A DNA stretch of 64,000 bases from Xenorhabdus vietnamensis (GTDB lineage Bacteria; Pseudomonadota; Gammaproteobacteria; Enterobacterales; Enterobacteriaceae): the NCBI RefSeq assembly GCF_002127535.1, contig NZ_MUBJ01000001.1, forward strand, positions 248,001 to 312,000, given 5' to 3'. Positions within the stretch are counted from its first letter, which is position 1, and every line of letters starts with the position of its first letter. The notes under the pieces were generated by a model, which had not been told where the DNA came from, did not search any database, and saw only the letters and a program-made list of their open reading frames with translations. The translations under genes and the position numbers were made by a program. Positions 1 through 12,400 of this stretch are shown here, piece after piece.

Positions 1-569
1 TAACAAGTGAGAGTTTGATTGCGGACAAAATCCAGTTTTTGATAATAATCTGCTAATGCCCAAGTTTCCGCTTTGTTTAGCCACATTAGGGGGGTTTCGA
101 AACGAATATCGCGAGCAATACCAAGGCTGACTGCTTTGTTGAGAGCTTTGACAAATTCATCACGGCAATCAGGATAGCCCGAAAAATCAGTTTCACAAAC
201 GCCAGTAATGACGGCTTCAGCTTCAACCTGATAGGCATAAATTGCCGCTAGGGTTAAAAATAAAATATTACGGCCAGGTACGAATGTACTCGGGAGACCA
301 CTTTTTTCACTTTCGCTAAAATCGGGTACGGGAATATTGTCTCTTGTCAGGCTGCTGATTGCGAGTTCATTCAATAAAGTAACATCAAGTACTTTATGGG
401 CAGCTGCTCCCAGTTCTTTGCTTATATGGCAGGCTACATCAATTTCAGCATGGTGACGCTGTCCATAATCAAAGGTGACACAGTGAACTTCGTCATATTG
501 ACGGAGTGCCTGAATTAAACAAGTGGTGGAATCCTGCCCACCACTGAATACAACAACGGCTCGTTTCAT
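1..569 (-). CDS. queC: 7-cyano-7-deazaguanine synthase QueC (3' end cut by window)
   Basis: QueC uses ATP and ammonia to convert 7-carboxy-7-deazaguanine to preQ0 in the cytoplasm, on the queuosine pathway. The reading frame opens with [14 protein letters not shown], whose PP-loop SGGxDS (residues 9-14) is the ATP-pyrophosphatase signature. It continues through [24 protein letters not shown] and [13 protein letters not shown], all characteristic of QueC. About 189 of roughly 230 residues are visible. The missing C-terminus would hold most of the zinc-binding cysteines. The ATG at 569 is preceded by a purine-rich AGGTAGG-type ribosome binding site on the minus strand. Identification is firm. 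Confidence 0.93.
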   Translation of the reverse strand, partial: MKRAVVVFSGGQDSTTCLIQALRQYDEVHCVTFDYGQRHHAEIDVACHISKELGAAAHKVLDVTLLNELAISSLTRDNIPVPDFSESEKSGLPSTFVPGRNILFLTLAAIYAYQVEAEAVITGVCETDFSGYPDCRDEFVKALNKAVSLGIARDIRFETPLMWLNKAETWALADYYQKLDFVRNQTLTC

Positions 570-601
570 GATACCTACCTCTGTAAATTGAAGGAGATAT
601 G

Positions 602-1561
602 TTACTCATAACTGTTTAATTTGGGTAGTTGTGTTAGGTACGGTGTGACATTACCGATATTATTGCGAACCCACTCCGGATTGTAATAAGTATCAAGGTA
701 GCGTTCTCCACTATCACAGAGTAATGTCACGATTGATCCTTGTTGGCTGTTATTGTGCATTTGCTTGGCGAGTTGTAAAGCTCCCCAAACGTTCGTTCCG
801 GTTGATGCCCCGGTTTTTCTGCCAATTAATTTCTCAAGCCAATAAATGGTAGCAATAGTGGCAGGATCGGGAACTCGGATCATTTCATTGATAACTGTAG
901 GAATAAAAGAAGGTTCTGCGCGTGGGTGGCCAATGCCTTCTATTTTGCTGTCTGTATTTCCACAAATATCACGGCGGTTCTGATGGTAGCAATCGTAGAA
1001 GACCGAGTTTTCAGGATCGACAACAATGAGTTTGGTGTTATATCCCTGATAGCGGATATAACGACCAAGAGTTGCAGATGTACCACCTGTACTTGCACTC
1101 ATAACGATATAAGTTGGCTCAGGAAAGGGTTCTAATTGCATCTGATGGAAAATGCTTTCTGCAATATTATTGTTCCCTCGCCAGTCAGTCGCTCGTTCGG
1201 CATAGGTAAATTGGTCCATATAATGACTATTAAGCTCTTTTGCCAGACTTTCTGATTCTTGATAAATCAAGGCAGAATGCTCTACAAAATGACATTTACC
1301 GCCATAGAACTCAATTTCTTGAATTTTGCGTTTAGCTGTGCAAAAGGGCATTACTGCAATAAAAGGTAAACCAAGTAAACGAGCAAAGTAGGCTTCCGAA
1401 ACAGCAGTGCTTCTGGATGAAGCTTCAATAATAGAAGTTCCTTCCTTAATCCAACCATTAGTAAGTACATAAAGGAATAAGGAACGTGCAAGCCGGTGTT
1501 TGAGGCTACCTGTGGGATGAGTGCTTTCATCTTTGAGGTAGAGATGAATGCCCGGAAACAT
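602..1561 (-). CDS. cdsH: CdsH-like L-cysteine desulfhydrase, probably decayed
   Basis: This is a fold-type II PLP enzyme of the cysteine synthase/CBS family, most like Salmonella CdsH and Pantoea CcdA, which break L-cysteine into pyruvate, ammonia and sulfide. Seen: the PLP lysine in TGSLKHR (Lys21 of this frame), the phosphate loop STGGTSA and the C-terminal DSGERYL. The open frame continues upstream of the first ATG to 1639 and still reads like the family ([23 protein letters not shown]). It has no start codon there and is closed by TGA at 1640-1642, four codons after an in-frame ATG at 1654. The substrate loop expected as SSGST reads SSRST (Arg50, codon 1412-1414). The 319-aa form from 1561 therefore lacks about 31 N-terminal residues. 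It lies next to the divergent decR, the expected regulator. It may be a pseudogene. Confidence 0.75.
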   Translation of the reverse strand: MFPGIHLYLKDESTHPTGSLKHRLARSLFLYVLTNGWIKEGTSIIEASSRSTAVSEAYFARLLGLPFIAVMPFCTAKRKIQEIEFYGGKCHFVEHSALIYQESESLAKELNSHYMDQFTYAERATDWRGNNNIAESIFHQMQLEPFPEPTYIVMSASTGGTSATLGRYIRYQGYNTKLIVVDPENSVFYDCYHQNRRDICGNTDSKIEGIGHPRAEPSFIPTVINEMIRVPDPATIATIYWLEKLIGRKTGASTGTNVWGALQLAKQMHNNSQQGSIVTLLCDSGERYLDTYYNPEWVRNNIGNVTPYLTQLPKLNSYE

Positions 1562-1776
1562 TGGGAGATTAAGGCGAATTAGATGTGTATCAGCACTGCA
1601 TTGATAATCAGCTTGAATAGCTTTTATGGCATTTGTAGCTCATAAAGATGACATAAATTGACCCTGAATAATAATGCCGTGATAGTGTATAGATTACCCT
1701 TACATTCAGAGAAATAGGTTGTTATTTTTCTTAGTTTATCCGTTATATTTGGGAAATATTTCTACAGGATTTAGAT

Positions 1777-2247
1777 ATGTTAGACAAAATAGACCGTAAG
1801 CTACTGGAATTGCTTCAACAGGACTGTAGTCGATCCCTGAATGTGCTGGCTGAAGCTGTTAATTTGACTTCGACACCTTGCTGGAAACGCCTCAAACGAC
1901 TTGAAGATGAAGGTTATATTGTTGGAAAAGTTGCATTGTTAAATGAAGTAAAACTCGGTTTGGGCCTGACAGTGATCGTAATGATTAAAACTCAGCAACA
2001 TAGCAGTGAATGGTATGAGCAATTTGTCACCTTTATAAAAGAGATGCCAGAAGTCTTAACATTTTATCGAATGGCTGGTGAATATGATTATCTAATGCAT
2101 GTAGAAGTTGTTGATATGAAAAGTTATGATCGTTTCTACAAGCGTATGGTAAATGGGGTTTCTGGTTTGATCAATGTCACCTCTAACTTTGCAATGGAAA
2201 AGATAAAATATACAACGGCGCTGCCAATACCAGATTCAGTAATATAA
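1777..2247 (+). CDS. decR: Lrp/AsnC-family cysteine-responsive regulator DecR
   Basis: This is a cytoplasmic Lrp-family regulator of 156 aa. An N-terminal winged helix-turn-helix (about residues 4-60, [23 protein letters not shown]) is followed by a RAM ligand-binding domain with the [12 protein letters not shown] strand. E. coli DecR (YbaO) activates cysteine detoxification, and Pantoea CcdR activates the desulfhydrase gene ccdA. Here it is divergent from the cdsH-like gene, which fits the same pairing. mdlA follows in the same direction, as in E. coli. If its neighbour is inactive, this regulator may have lost its main target. Confidence 0.9.
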   Translation: MLDKIDRKLLELLQQDCSRSLNVLAEAVNLTSTPCWKRLKRLEDEGYIVGKVALLNEVKLGLGLTVIVMIKTQQHSSEWYEQFVTFIKEMPEVLTFYRMAGEYDYLMHVEVVDMKSYDRFYKRMVNGVSGLINVTSNFAMEKIKYTTALPIPDSVI

Positions 2248-2305
2248 GGATCCCTTTGGTTGGTAGGTGCTAACTCTTTCATTTTTTTATCTCGGGAATA
2301 GGCGT

Positions 2306-4054
2306 GTGAGATTATTTTCACAATTAAGCTGGTATTTTATTAGTGAATGGCGGCGTTACTTGGGAGCTGTTATTTTTCTCGTTATGATTGCGGTGCTGCA
2401 ACTCATTCCTCCCCGATTGGTTGGGATTATCGTTGATGGCATTAGTTCAAAAACGATGACATCCCGTCAGTTATTAATGTGGCTAGGGGTAATGCTGGTT
2501 ATTGCTTTGGCAATATATGGTCTTCGATATGTTTGGCGTGTATGGTTGTTTGGTGCTTCTTATCGGTTGGCTGTTAAGTTGCGTAGTGATTTCTACTTGC
2601 GTCTGAGTAGTCAGAATCCTGAGTTTTATTTGCGTCATAGAACAGGCGATCTTATGGCTCGTGCAACAAATGATGTTGACAGAGTTGTTTTTGCTGCGGG
2701 TGAGGGAGTACTTACTTTAGTCGATGCTCTAGTCATGGGATGTGCTGTCCTCATTGTTATGAGTGTGGAGATCAGTTGGCAATTAACAGTGCTATCACTA
2801 TTGCCCATGCCCGTTATGGCTTTAGCAATTAAGCGTTATGGTAATCAGCTTCATCACCGTTTTAAATCTGCGCAAGGCGCATTTTCTGTCCTGAATAATC
2901 ATGCACAGGAAAGCTTGACTAGTATCCGTATGATAAAAGCGTTTGGATTGGAGAAGCTGCAATCCAATCAGTTTGAAGAAGTTGCTATTGAGGCCGGGCG
3001 TAAAAATATGCATGTTGCACGTGTAGATGCGCGTTTTGATCCCACTATTTTCATTACTATCGCTGTTGCAAACCTCTTGGCTGTTGGAGGAGGCAGTTGG
3101 ATGGTAGTGAATGGCTCTATGACTTTGGGTGAATTGACTAGTTTTGTGATGTATCTGGGATTGATGATCTGGCCAATGTTGGCATTGGCATGGATGTTCA
3201 ACATTGTTGAAAGAGGAAGTGCTGCTTATACACGTATCCGCAGTTTGTTGCAGGAACCACTGGTAACTGAAGACGGCAAGCTGTTCTTGTCGTCAGAACG
3301 GGGAAACTTACAGGCAAATATTAACAGATTTATCTATCCCAGAAATGATAATCCCGTTTTGGAAAATATTAGCTTCCATTTGGAGCCAGGGCAGTTATTG
3401 GGACTTTGTGGGCCAACGGGGGCAGGGAAAAGTACTTTATTGTCTTTGTTGCAACGGCAGTTTGATGTAACCGATGGAGACATTTTTTTTCAGTCAAAAA
3501 ATATTTCTGCTCTTCGAATAGAAGAGTGGCGTGCTCGATTGGCGATTGTCAACCAAACACCTTTTCTGTTTTCGGATACGGTTGCAGGTAATATTGCATT
3601 GGGACGGCCTAATGCAACTCAAGAGCAAATAGAAGAAGTCGCTCGTCTGGCAAGTGTACATGATGATATTTTGCGATTGCCTCAGGGATATCAAACAGAA
3701 GTGGGGGAACGCGGTGTGATGCTTTCTGGTGGGCAAAAACAGCGTATATCCATAGCTAGGGCTTTGCTGTTAGATACGGAGATTTTAATGCTTGATGATG
3801 CTCTGTCGGCTGTTGATGGGCATACAGAACACCAGATTATGAAAAATCTCAGCCAATGGCGGCAACAGCGTACCATTATTATCAGTGCACACCGTCTGTC
3901 AGCATTAACGGAAGCAGATAATATTTTGGTTATTCATAATGGTACGATTGCACAGCAAGGCCAGCATAAGCAGCTTATTGTTCAATCTGGTTGGTATTCT
4001 GATATGTACCATTACCAACAACTAGAAGCTGCATTGGATGGTGATAATGACTAA
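2306..4054 (+). CDS. mdlA: multidrug ABC half-transporter MdlA
   Basis: This inner-membrane ABC exporter subunit has an N-terminal six-helix membrane domain (about residues 1-310) and a C-terminal ATPase. Walker [10 protein letters not shown] lies near residue 370, signature LSGGQKQR near 480, and Walker B EILMLDD is followed by the H-loop. Note the D-D pair (LMLDDALSA) in place of D-E at the catalytic position; E. coli MdlA was not compared at this residue. I chose the GTG at 2306 because E. coli MdlA starts with the equivalent RLFxQLSWYF. A longer frame from a GTG at 2267 adds 13 residues that do not resemble the family. It overlaps mdlB and presumably forms a heterodimer with it; the substrate is unknown. 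Confidence 0.93.
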   Translation: MRLFSQLSWYFISEWRRYLGAVIFLVMIAVLQLIPPRLVGIIVDGISSKTMTSRQLLMWLGVMLVIALAIYGLRYVWRVWLFGASYRLAVKLRSDFYLRLSSQNPEFYLRHRTGDLMARATNDVDRVVFAAGEGVLTLVDALVMGCAVLIVMSVEISWQLTVLSLLPMPVMALAIKRYGNQLHHRFKSAQGAFSVLNNHAQESLTSIRMIKAFGLEKLQSNQFEEVAIEAGRKNMHVARVDARFDPTIFITIAVANLLAVGGGSWMVVNGSMTLGELTSFVMYLGLMIWPMLALAWMFNIVERGSAAYTRIRSLLQEPLVTEDGKLFLSSERGNLQANINRFIYPRNDNPVLENISFHLEPGQLLGLCGPTGAGKSTLLSLLQRQFDVTDGDIFFQSKNISALRIEEWRARLAIVNQTPFLFSDTVAGNIALGRPNATQEQIEEVARLASVHDDILRLPQGYQTEVGERGVMLSGGQKQRISIARALLLDTEILMLDDALSAVDGHTEHQIMKNLSQWRQQRTIIISAHRLSALTEADNILVIHNGTIAQQGQHKQLIVQSGWYSDMYHYQQLEAALDGDND

Positions 4055-5816
4055 AAATCATATGCGTAAGCTATGGCCATCATTAAAGCGCCTGCTTTCT
4101 TACAGTAAAAATCACCGTAAGCCGATACTAATTGCTGTATGGATGCTATGGGTTGCTGCATTGGCAGAAGTGAGTGGACCTCTGCTTGTGAGTTACTTTA
4201 TCGACAATATGGTAGCAACGGGGAACTTACCGCTTGATGTTGTCGGTGGGCTTGCCACAGTATTTTTAATTTTGCAGCTTATTTCTGCTGTTTTACACTA
4301 TTATCAAACGTTATTTTTTAATCAGGCATCTGTGGGAGTGGTGCAGATGCTTCGTACTGATGTTATGAACTCAGCATTGCGTCAGCCATTAAGTACTTTT
4401 GATAATCAACCCGTTGGACAACTGATATCCCGTGTAACAAATGATACTGAGGTCATTAAAGATCTGTTTGTTAATGTGATTCCTACAGTGTTTCGTTGTG
4501 TTGCATTGATTGGAGCGATGCTGATAGCCATGTTTGTTTTGAATTGGCGTATGGCATGTGTTGCGATCATGATGTTTCCTGCGGTCTTGCTTGTAATGGT
4601 GACTTATCAGCGTTTCAGTACTCCAATAGTCAGGCGAGTTCGTGGTTATTTGGCGGATATTAATGATGGCTTCAATGAAGTCATTAATGGAATGACTGTG
4701 ATTCAGCAATTTCGTCAGCAAGCTCGTTTTGGTGAGAAAATGTTGGCTACTAACCGAGCACATTATCAGGCTCGCATGCAGGCTTTACGGTTAGATGGCA
4801 TCTTGTTGAGGCCATTATTGAGCTTTTTCTCTGCCGCAATATTGTGTGGTTTACTTTTATTATTTGGGAACAAAGGCACTGAAATTATTGGTGTTGGTGT
4901 GCTGTATGCCTTTATTAACTATCTTGGTCGGTTGAATGAGCCATTGATTGAGTTGACCGCACAGCAATCAGTATTGCAGCAGGCAGTAGTTTCAGGAGAA
5001 CGGGTTTTCGAACTTATGGATAGCCCGCAGCAACAATATGGCAATGATCTACGAGCGTTAGAAAGTGGCAAAATTGATATTGCAAATTTAAATTTTGCCT
5101 ACCGCAGTGACAAACTTGTCCTGAATAATATCAATCTGCATGTTCCTCCACATGGTTTTGTGGCTTTGGTTGGGCATACAGGGAGTGGAAAAAGCACTCT
5201 GGCCAATTTGATCATGGGGTACTATCCATGGCAAGACGGTGAGATTTATCTTGATGGACGCCCTGTATCTTCGCTTTCTCATGCAGTATTGCGTAATGGA
5301 GTGGCGATGGTGCAGCAAGACCCTGTTGTTCTGGCCGCTTCATTCTTCAACAATATCACGCTAGGGCGGGATATCAGTGAAGAAAAAATATGGGAAGTGC
5401 TGGAATTGGTTCAATTAGCTAATTTTGTCCGTAATTTACCAGATGGTCTGAATTACGTACTGGGAGAACAGGGAAATACACTTTCTGCAGGTCAAAAACA
5501 GCTTTTGGCAATGGCTAGGGTTTTAGTACAAACGCCACAGATTCTTATTTTGGATGAGGCAACGGCGAATATTGATTCTGGGACAGAGCAATTAGTACAG
5601 AAAGCTTTGGGAATGATACGTAAACAGACGACATTGGTGGTAATTGCCCATCGTCTTTCAACCATCATTGAAGCTGATTCAATATTAGTGCTGCATCGTG
5701 GTGCAATTGTTGAACAAGGGCAGCATCAACAGCTATTGGAAAAGCGTGGGCGTTATTATCAAATGTATCAACTCCAGCAGGTTGGTGAAACTTTGAATGA
5801 ACCAGTGTACATTTAG
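4047..5816 (+). CDS. mdlB: multidrug ABC half-transporter MdlB
   Basis: This is the second half of the MdlAB exporter, with a membrane domain followed by an ATPase. Walker A is GHTGSGKST, the signature is LSAGQKQLL, and Walker B is ILILDEAT with a canonical catalytic glutamate, complementing the degenerate site in MdlA. This pattern is typical of asymmetric heterodimeric exporters. The ATG at 4047 ([17 protein letters not shown]) lies inside the 3' end of mdlA, so the genes are translationally coupled. An ATG at 4038 is a possible alternative start. The C-terminal MYQLQQVGE matches the E. coli protein. Confidence 0.93.
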   Translation: MTKNHMRKLWPSLKRLLSYSKNHRKPILIAVWMLWVAALAEVSGPLLVSYFIDNMVATGNLPLDVVGGLATVFLILQLISAVLHYYQTLFFNQASVGVVQMLRTDVMNSALRQPLSTFDNQPVGQLISRVTNDTEVIKDLFVNVIPTVFRCVALIGAMLIAMFVLNWRMACVAIMMFPAVLLVMVTYQRFSTPIVRRVRGYLADINDGFNEVINGMTVIQQFRQQARFGEKMLATNRAHYQARMQALRLDGILLRPLLSFFSAAILCGLLLLFGNKGTEIIGVGVLYAFINYLGRLNEPLIELTAQQSVLQQAVVSGERVFELMDSPQQQYGNDLRALESGKIDIANLNFAYRSDKLVLNNINLHVPPHGFVALVGHTGSGKSTLANLIMGYYPWQDGEIYLDGRPVSSLSHAVLRNGVAMVQQDPVVLAASFFNNITLGRDISEEKIWEVLELVQLANFVRNLPDGLNYVLGEQGNTLSAGQKQLLAMARVLVQTPQILILDEATANIDSGTEQLVQKALGMIRKQTTLVVIAHRLSTIIEADSILVLHRGAIVEQGQHQQLLEKRGRYYQMYQLQQVGETLNEPVYI

Positions 5817-5906
5817 TGTGCATTTTAGTGTGTATATGGGGACAGATGTATTTTCTGTTCCTTTTTTTATCCCTTCTTTAGAAATGTTTTTTCGATAACG
5901 GATTGA

Positions 5907-6316
<410 letters not shown>

Positions 6317-6464
6317 GTATTTTTATTTGTTTGAAAATAGGTAGCTGTGCCGTATTAACAGAAAAGGTTAGTAATAAAAACACCAGTAAAAAAAATCAGT
6401 AATGGAATAGCAGTGAGAGAATAGTATTGATTTCTGTTATTACGGCATACGGTATTGATTTAAT

Positions 6465-7322
6465 TCATTGTAGCCTTCGGATCACTCCCTCTTGAACAGC
6501 AGAAGCAATAAGTACACCTGAACGGTTATAGATATGCCCACGAACAAAGCCACGGGCTCCTGATGCTGATGGGCTTTCGATTGAATAGAGTAACCAGTCA
6601 TCCATATTGCAAGGACGGTGATACCACATTGAGTGGTCAATTGTGGCTATTTGCATATTTTTCTCCATAAATTTTATACCATGGGGCTGTAATGCCGTGG
6701 GCAGAAAATTAAAATCTGATGCATAGCCCAGTAAACAATGATGAATGAATGGATCTTCTGGCATTTTCCCATTGCTACGGAACCAAACATAACGCACGGG
6801 GACTTGGGATGAATGATTGGGTAGCTTTTGAAGAGGAACGAGTTTCATTTCCAAAGGTGCTGAGGAAAAAGTTTTTTTTAATTGAGTAGAAAGTGAACCA
6901 GCCATTTTGTTTACAGTTTCTTCTTGGGATTCTAACTCTTCGGGAGGAGGGACCAAAGGCATGGTATTTTGATGTTCAAAACTTTCTTCATGTCCTTGAA
7001 AGGAAGCTGTCATATAGAAAATAGGATGACCATTTTGTATTGCGCTGACTCGGCGGGCACTGAAACTTTTTCCATCACGTAACATTTCAACATCATACAC
7101 AATGGGCTTGTGGCTATCACCTGGACGTAAAAAATAGCTATGGAAGGAGTGAATCATTCTATCATTTGCGACAGTTTGTTTTACTGCGTATAGAGCTTGA
7201 CCTATTACTTGTCCACCGAACACCTGAGGAAATCCTAAGTCTTCACTTTGTCCTCGGTAAATTCCTTCTTCTATTTTTTCTAGATGTATCAATTTAATTA
7301 AGTTTTTTAATGCCTGGCTCAT
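6465..7322 (-). CDS. tesB: acyl-CoA thioesterase II TesB
   Basis: TesB hydrolyses medium- and long-chain acyl-CoA to free fatty acid and CoA in the cytoplasm. The protein is 285 aa (E. coli 286) with the double hot-dog fold. The N-terminal half carries [10 protein letters not shown] and [10 protein letters not shown]. The C-terminal half carries [12 protein letters not shown], with the conserved aspartate, and [16 protein letters not shown]. The start ATG at 7322 begins [12 protein letters not shown], as in the family. It converges with the glnK/amtB remnant, as in E. coli. Confidence 0.95.
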   Translation of the reverse strand: MSQALKNLIKLIHLEKIEEGIYRGQSEDLGFPQVFGGQVIGQALYAVKQTVANDRMIHSFHSYFLRPGDSHKPIVYDVEMLRDGKSFSARRVSAIQNGHPIFYMTASFQGHEESFEHQNTMPLVPPPEELESQEETVNKMAGSLSTQLKKTFSSAPLEMKLVPLQKLPNHSSQVPVRYVWFRSNGKMPEDPFIHHCLLGYASDFNFLPTALQPHGIKFMEKNMQIATIDHSMWYHRPCNMDDWLLYSIESPSASGARGFVRGHIYNRSGVLIASAVQEGVIRRLQ

Positions 7323-7983
7323 AACATGCCTTTAGCTTTTAAAAGCGTTTAATAAAGTATAAACGAAATGTTTGGATAATAAGTTTTTCGTTATTAGAAA
7401 ATAAATGGGTTAAATTGTAAATGATATTATCTTTGTGTTTTTATTTTATATGTTAATTATCACTGTTAATTTTATTGATATTTACTAAATAATGCGAATG
7501 TATTTTTTGTTTATTTATTGATTTATATGGTTATTTTATCTTTGCAATGGGAGAGTGAGATGATTGGTATATGGTTTAAGTAGTTGTTGCGAAATTATGC
7601 GGTTTTCAGGTGATAAAACAACAATTCATTAGTGTTATTAAATATATTTACTTATTGTTGTATCTATTTACTATCTGTATGTTATATTTTATTTTTTGTC
7701 AACTATGAGTTATTAGCTTGAAAAAGTTGTAAGTCATTTGAAGTTTAATAAAATACTAAATGTATTTTATTAAGTAAAATCATTAAATAATAGAGTAATT
7801 AAAGATCAGCCAAGGACATAGGAAGAGAAATTTTTAGTGCCATAATTAAACCTTTGATGGCTGTTTTTGATTACTTTCACAACGTTATGGGTAATAAATC
7901 AGCATTCAAATGACGTTGCCTTGCTATTTCATTATGTTTGAAAGATAATAACCACCGCTTCGAAATTTGAAGCTAACGTCAAT
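7323..7983. other. AT-rich gene-free gap between tesB and ffs
   Basis: E. coli carries ybaY and ybaZ at this position. Here about 660 bp, very rich in A and T, holds no frame I can support as a gene and no recognisable remnant of either. It must contain the tesB promoter and the ffs promoter, but I cannot place -10/-35 boxes with confidence. A short inverted repeat GCTTCGAAATTTGAAGC lies about 10 bases upstream of ffs. Confidence 0.5.
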
Positions 7984-8096
7984 GGGGGCTCTGTTGGTTC
8001 TCCCGCAACGCTAACTTGTTAACTTGGTCAGGTCTGGAAAGAAGCAGCCATAGCAAGGGATGTGTGTGCCGGGATGTCGCTGACAGAGCCCTCACC
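7984..8096 (+). ncRNA. ffs: 4.5S RNA of the signal recognition particle
   Basis: The sequence starts GGGGGCTCTGTTGGTTCTCC and contains the SRP domain IV core GGTCAGGTCTGGAAAGAAGCAGCC in overlapping parts (GGTCAGGTC, then GGAAAGAAGCAGCC). It closes with GTGTGCCGGGATG and AGAGCCCTCACC, which pair with the 5' end. This is almost base-for-base E. coli 4.5S RNA, which binds Ffh to target nascent membrane proteins. GGAAA replaces GGAAG in the tetraloop region relative to E. coli. Confidence 0.95.
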
Positions 8097-8175
8097 AATT
8101 TTAAGCTCATCATCTTTTATACTGTCAGCCGATAATCGTTACCGGCTTTGTCACTTTCTATCTGAACACTAAACC

Positions 8176-8379
8176 TTAGCGGACAAACTTCCAAACAGAT
8201 GATGGGATTTTATCGTATAGTTTATTCATAGTAAGTTCAGCTAAACGGTGGTCAGCTGCGGAGTAGAACAGCTCAAGTTCATCATCCGAAAGCTCGTATT
8301 TATTTTTTTCAATTACACGTTCCAGTGTTTCAATAGAAGTGCATTTTCTCAAACGCATCAGATAGTCAGTTTTAGTCAT
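8176..8379 (-). CDS. hha: haemolysin-expression modulator Hha
   Basis: This 67-aa nucleoid-associated protein binds H-NS and strengthens silencing of horizontally acquired and virulence genes. The sequence [13 protein letters not shown], then [12 protein letters not shown] and [20 protein letters not shown], is the full Hha/YmoA family signature. It lies downstream of tomB in the same direction. The pair acts as a toxin-antitoxin-like biofilm modulator in E. coli. Confidence 0.95.
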   Translation of the reverse strand: MTKTDYLMRLRKCTSIETLERVIEKNKYELSDDELELFYSAADHRLAELTMNKLYDKIPSSVWKFVR

Positions 8380-8426
8380 AGTTACCTTATCTTATTGGGA
8401 ATAAAAAATAGTTAGAAATATATTTA

Positions 8427-8795
8427 TCAGGTTTTGCTTAGAGAAGCATTCAAATCATGTAACAGAATCTTAGTTAACTGTTCGTTTGTTCTTTGCCATT
8501 TTGTAAGTTCAATAAAACTTATCTTATCGCTTCCAAACAAATTATATGTTTTATCTAGATAGTCATCAATTAAGGTACTTAGCGTGTAGTTTTCTGAGTA
8601 TTTAATTTTAAAATTCCAGACAAAAGCTGCAATGTGTTCAATCAATTCGTTTAGTTTTAAGCTTTTCTCGGAGGTCAGATCGTGAATCCAATGATTATCA
8701 GTGCGATTCAGGACTGAAAACGCCTCATGAATTAAATTTTCACATAAGTATTTTAGTTCAACAATATCATGTCTTCTTGGTGAATATTCATCCAT
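8427..8795 (-). CDS. tomB: Hha toxicity attenuator TomB
   Basis: TomB is an acidic small protein that attenuates Hha toxicity and affects biofilm formation. The ATG at 8795 (MDEYSPRRHDIVELKYLCE) is preceded by a strong GGAGGTG ribosome binding site. A longer frame from 8816 adds seven residues and is not needed. The core LNELIEHIAAFVWNFKIKYSE matches E. coli TomB (YbaJ). The product is 122 aa, the usual length. It is co-transcribed with hha about 47 bp downstream. Confidence 0.93.
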   Translation of the reverse strand: MDEYSPRRHDIVELKYLCENLIHEAFSVLNRTDNHWIHDLTSEKSLKLNELIEHIAAFVWNFKIKYSENYTLSTLIDDYLDKTYNLFGSDKISFIELTKWQRTNEQLTKILLHDLNASLSKT

Positions 8796-9384
8796 AATCA
8801 CCTCCGTAAATAACACACGGCTTATTTGAACTAAGGCTTATAATGAGCTTATACATGCTAATTATTATAGTCATTCTTTTAGAATAGAGGCTATCAAAAC
8901 ATGATTATTATTTATTAATATTAAAGCCCTATTTTACGTATCTGCCAACTGGCATTTTTTAAACGGCTAATTTACGCTTGGTTATGACAAAACGCTTAGT
9001 TCTGGCAAATGCTGGCATTCTACTACGTAGGATAATCATATCTACATATTTTGTTAAATATATTGAATTATACTAATACAGTAGAAGATGTAGCAGCAAT
9101 AGCACAGAAGTCATTATAGGCGATTGTATTGCGACTTTCAAAATCAATATAGTGTCATTATTACATATGTCACCATCGAGATGGAACACTTTTTACCATT
9201 AAAGGTGTGATCAAGAGAAAAACAAGGAAAGCTGCCAATTTATCTTCTGTTTATTATAAAAAATAGAAAGATGTTAATTTTTTAAACGTAACCTGTTTTT
9301 CGTAACTATTTATTTTAATTAGACTATGGGTGAAATTTAACGCAGGTATTGTAATTTGTTCCTTGAAGGATTTATTACCCATTT
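8796..9384. other. AT-rich gap between tomB and acrB
   Basis: About 590 bp without a supportable gene. It contains the tomB upstream region and a small hairpin TGCCAACTGGCA followed by six T near 8943-8959 that could end a short + strand transcript. Two further TGGCA-type repeats lie near 9003-9020. I recognise no protein remnant. The right end contains the acrAB terminator. Confidence 0.4.
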
Positions 9385-9408
9385 AAAAGGCCACTTATGT
9401 GGCCTTTT
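9385..9408 (-). terminator. intrinsic terminator of acrAB
   Basis: The perfect inverted repeat AAAAGGCCAC-TTAT-GTGGCCTTTT lies 11 bp past the acrB stop. It ends in T-tracts on both strands, so it can act in either direction. Confidence 0.85.
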
Positions 9409-9418
9409 GTAGTTAAAT

Positions 9419-12400
9419 TTAATGAGAAGTTGAGATGTGTTCAATCTCCTCATTTTTCTTCGTGAACCGCCGTTTAATGACAACGAAAAATACAGGGACA
9501 AAATAAATTGCTAACGATGTAGCTGCAATCATACCACCCAATACTCCTGTTCCTACGGCATTTTGTGCACCTGAACCTGCACCATTGCTTAATACCAGAG
9601 GCATAACCCCAAGCATAAAGGCGAGAGAAGTCATCAGGATTGGACGCAAACGCATTCTGGCAGCCTCAAGTGTTGCTTCTATTAATCCCTTTCCTTCCTT
9701 CTCTATCAGATCCTTGGCGAATTCTACGATAAGGATGGCATTTTTCGCTGACAACCCGATGGTAGTCAATAAACCAACCTTAAAGTAAACGTCATTATCC
9801 AGCCCACGCATTGATGTTGCCAGCAATGCGCCGATAACCCCCAGAGGGACGACTAGCATGACTGAGAACGGAACAGACCAGCTTTCATATAGTGCTGCCA
9901 GACAAAGGAATACAACAATCAATGACAGAGCATATAGAGCTGGAGCCTGATTACCGGACAGACGTTCTTGATAAGACATTCCAGTCCAGTCATAGCCAAT
10001 TCCAGGAGGTAATTGTGATGCTAATTGCTCCATAAGAGCCATTGCGTCACCAGTACTTTGTCCCTGCCCTGCTTCGCCTACAATTTCCATAGAAGGGAGA
10101 CCATTATAACGTTCCAAGCGCGGTGAACCATAAACCCAAGGCTCTTTTGATACATCTATGAACGCAGAAAACGGTACCATTTGGCCACGGTAGTTACGGA
10201 CATATAATTTGCTGATATCACTTGGCAACATACGGGAATGGGCATCCCCTTGAACATAGACTTTTTTGACACGGCCTCGGTCGATAAAGTCATTGATGTA
10301 AGCACCACCAAACATCGTACTCAAAGTTGAATTGATATTGGACATAGACACACTTAGTGCTTCTGCTTTTTCCTTATCAATGTGAATGCGATATTGCTGT
10401 GTATCATTTTGCCCGTTGGGGCGGACGCTCGTCAGCATATTTGGATGTTGTACAACCATACCAAGCAATTGATTGCGAGCTTCCGTCAGAGCTTCATGTC
10501 CCAGATTTCCTTTATCAATCAATTGAAAATCAAAACCGCTGGCAGAACCCAACTCTACAATTGAAGGAATATTAAACGCAAAGACGATACCTTCCTTGAT
10601 TTGAGAAAAACTCGCATTTGCTCGGCCAACAATGGCTGGAACCTTGTCTTTCGGATCCTTACGTTGCTCCCAATCTTTTAAGCTGATAAATGCCAGACCA
10701 GTATTTTGTCCCTGACCACCAAAACCGAAGCCATTAACGGTAAACACAGATTTAACAACATCTTTTTCTTCGGCATAGAAGTAATCATTGATTCGATTCA
10801 AAACCTTCTGTGTTTGTTCCTGAGTTGAGCCAGGTGGTAATTGAACCATTGCTAATAAAACGCCCTGATCTTCTTCTGGCAGGAAGGAGGAGGGTAAGTT
10901 CTTAAATATCCAACCCATGCCAGCGATCAAAATAACATAGATCACCAGGTAGCGCCCTGTACCACGTAACATTCGACCGATACTATCAGTATAATGGTGA
11001 GTGCTCTTTTCAAACAGGCGGTTAAACCAGCCAAAGAATCCTGTATGAGTTCCATGACTGCCTTTAGCAACAGGTTTGAGCATGGTCGCACATAGTGCAG
11101 GAGTCAGGATTAAAGCGACCAGAACAGACAGTATCATTGCTGAAACGATAGTGATTGAGAACTGGCGGTAAATCGCTCCTGTTGCACCTCCGAAGAATGC
11201 CATTGGTATAAATACAGCGGAAAGTACCAGTGCAATACCGACCAGAGCTCCTTGGATCTGCCCCATTGATTTTTTGGTGGCTTCTTTTGGTGATAGCCCC
11301 TCTTCCTGCATGACTCGTTCGACGTTTTCCACCACAACAATTGCATCATCCACAAGCAGGCCTATGGCAAGTACCATGGCAAACATGGTTAATGTATTGA
11401 TGGAGTAGCCAAATCCAGCAAGGATGGCAAATGTACCAAGCAGTACAACCGGAACCGCAATAGTTGGGATTAAGGTGGCCCGGAAGTTTTGCAGGAACAG
11501 ATACATGACAATAAACACCAACAGGATGGCTTCTGCTAATGTTTTCACCACTTCGAAAATAGAAATTTTGACGAATGGCGTAGTGTCATATGGATAAACA
11601 ACAGTTAACCCTCGTGGGAAGAACGGCTCCATTTCAGTCAGCGTTTCTTTGACTGCTTTAGAGGTATTTAATGCATTGGCACCAGTTGCTAGTTTGATAC
11701 CAACCCCTGCTGCGGGTTTGCCGTTAAAGCGACCAATGATATTGTAATTTTCAGCACCCAATTCAATGGTAGCAAGATCATGCAAGAGAACTTGTGAACC
11801 ATCAGAATTCATGCGCAGCAAAATTTTGCCGAATTCTTCTGTTGAACTTAAACGGGTCTGTGCGATGATTGAAGCATTTAAACGCTGCCCTGGAACAGGT
11901 GGTGTTCCTCCTAATTGCCCGGCTGCAACCTGATTGTTTTGTGCTCTGATTGCACTGATAATATCCTGAGTAGATATTTTATAGTTGAGCAATTTGTCAG
12001 GGTTGAGCCAGATACGCATGGCATACTGTGTACCGAAGAGTGTTGTTTCACCTACACCAGTAACACGACTCAAGTTGTCTTTGACATTGGCTCCGACATA
12101 GTCGGCGATGTCATCTTGAGTCATGGAACCGTCTTGAGAGATGAAACCAGCTACCATCAAAAATGAACTGGTTGTTTTATCAACACTAACACCTTGTTGT
12201 TGAACTTCTTGAGGCAACAGTGGCATCGCCAATTGCAGTTTATTTTGAACCTGAACTTGCGCGATATCTGGATCCGTGTTCGCTTCAAAGGTCAGCGTGA
12301 TATTCATACTTCCCGCTGAATCGCTACTGGAAGACATATACACTAGATTATCGATTCCATTCATATTCTGTTCAATAACCTGTGTTACAGTATTTTGTAC

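Noticed and set aside
8943-8959. Terminator of an unknown + strand gene in the tomB-acrB gap
   Set aside because: The stem is only 5 bp and no transcript or gene leads into it, so I did not list it as a separate feature.
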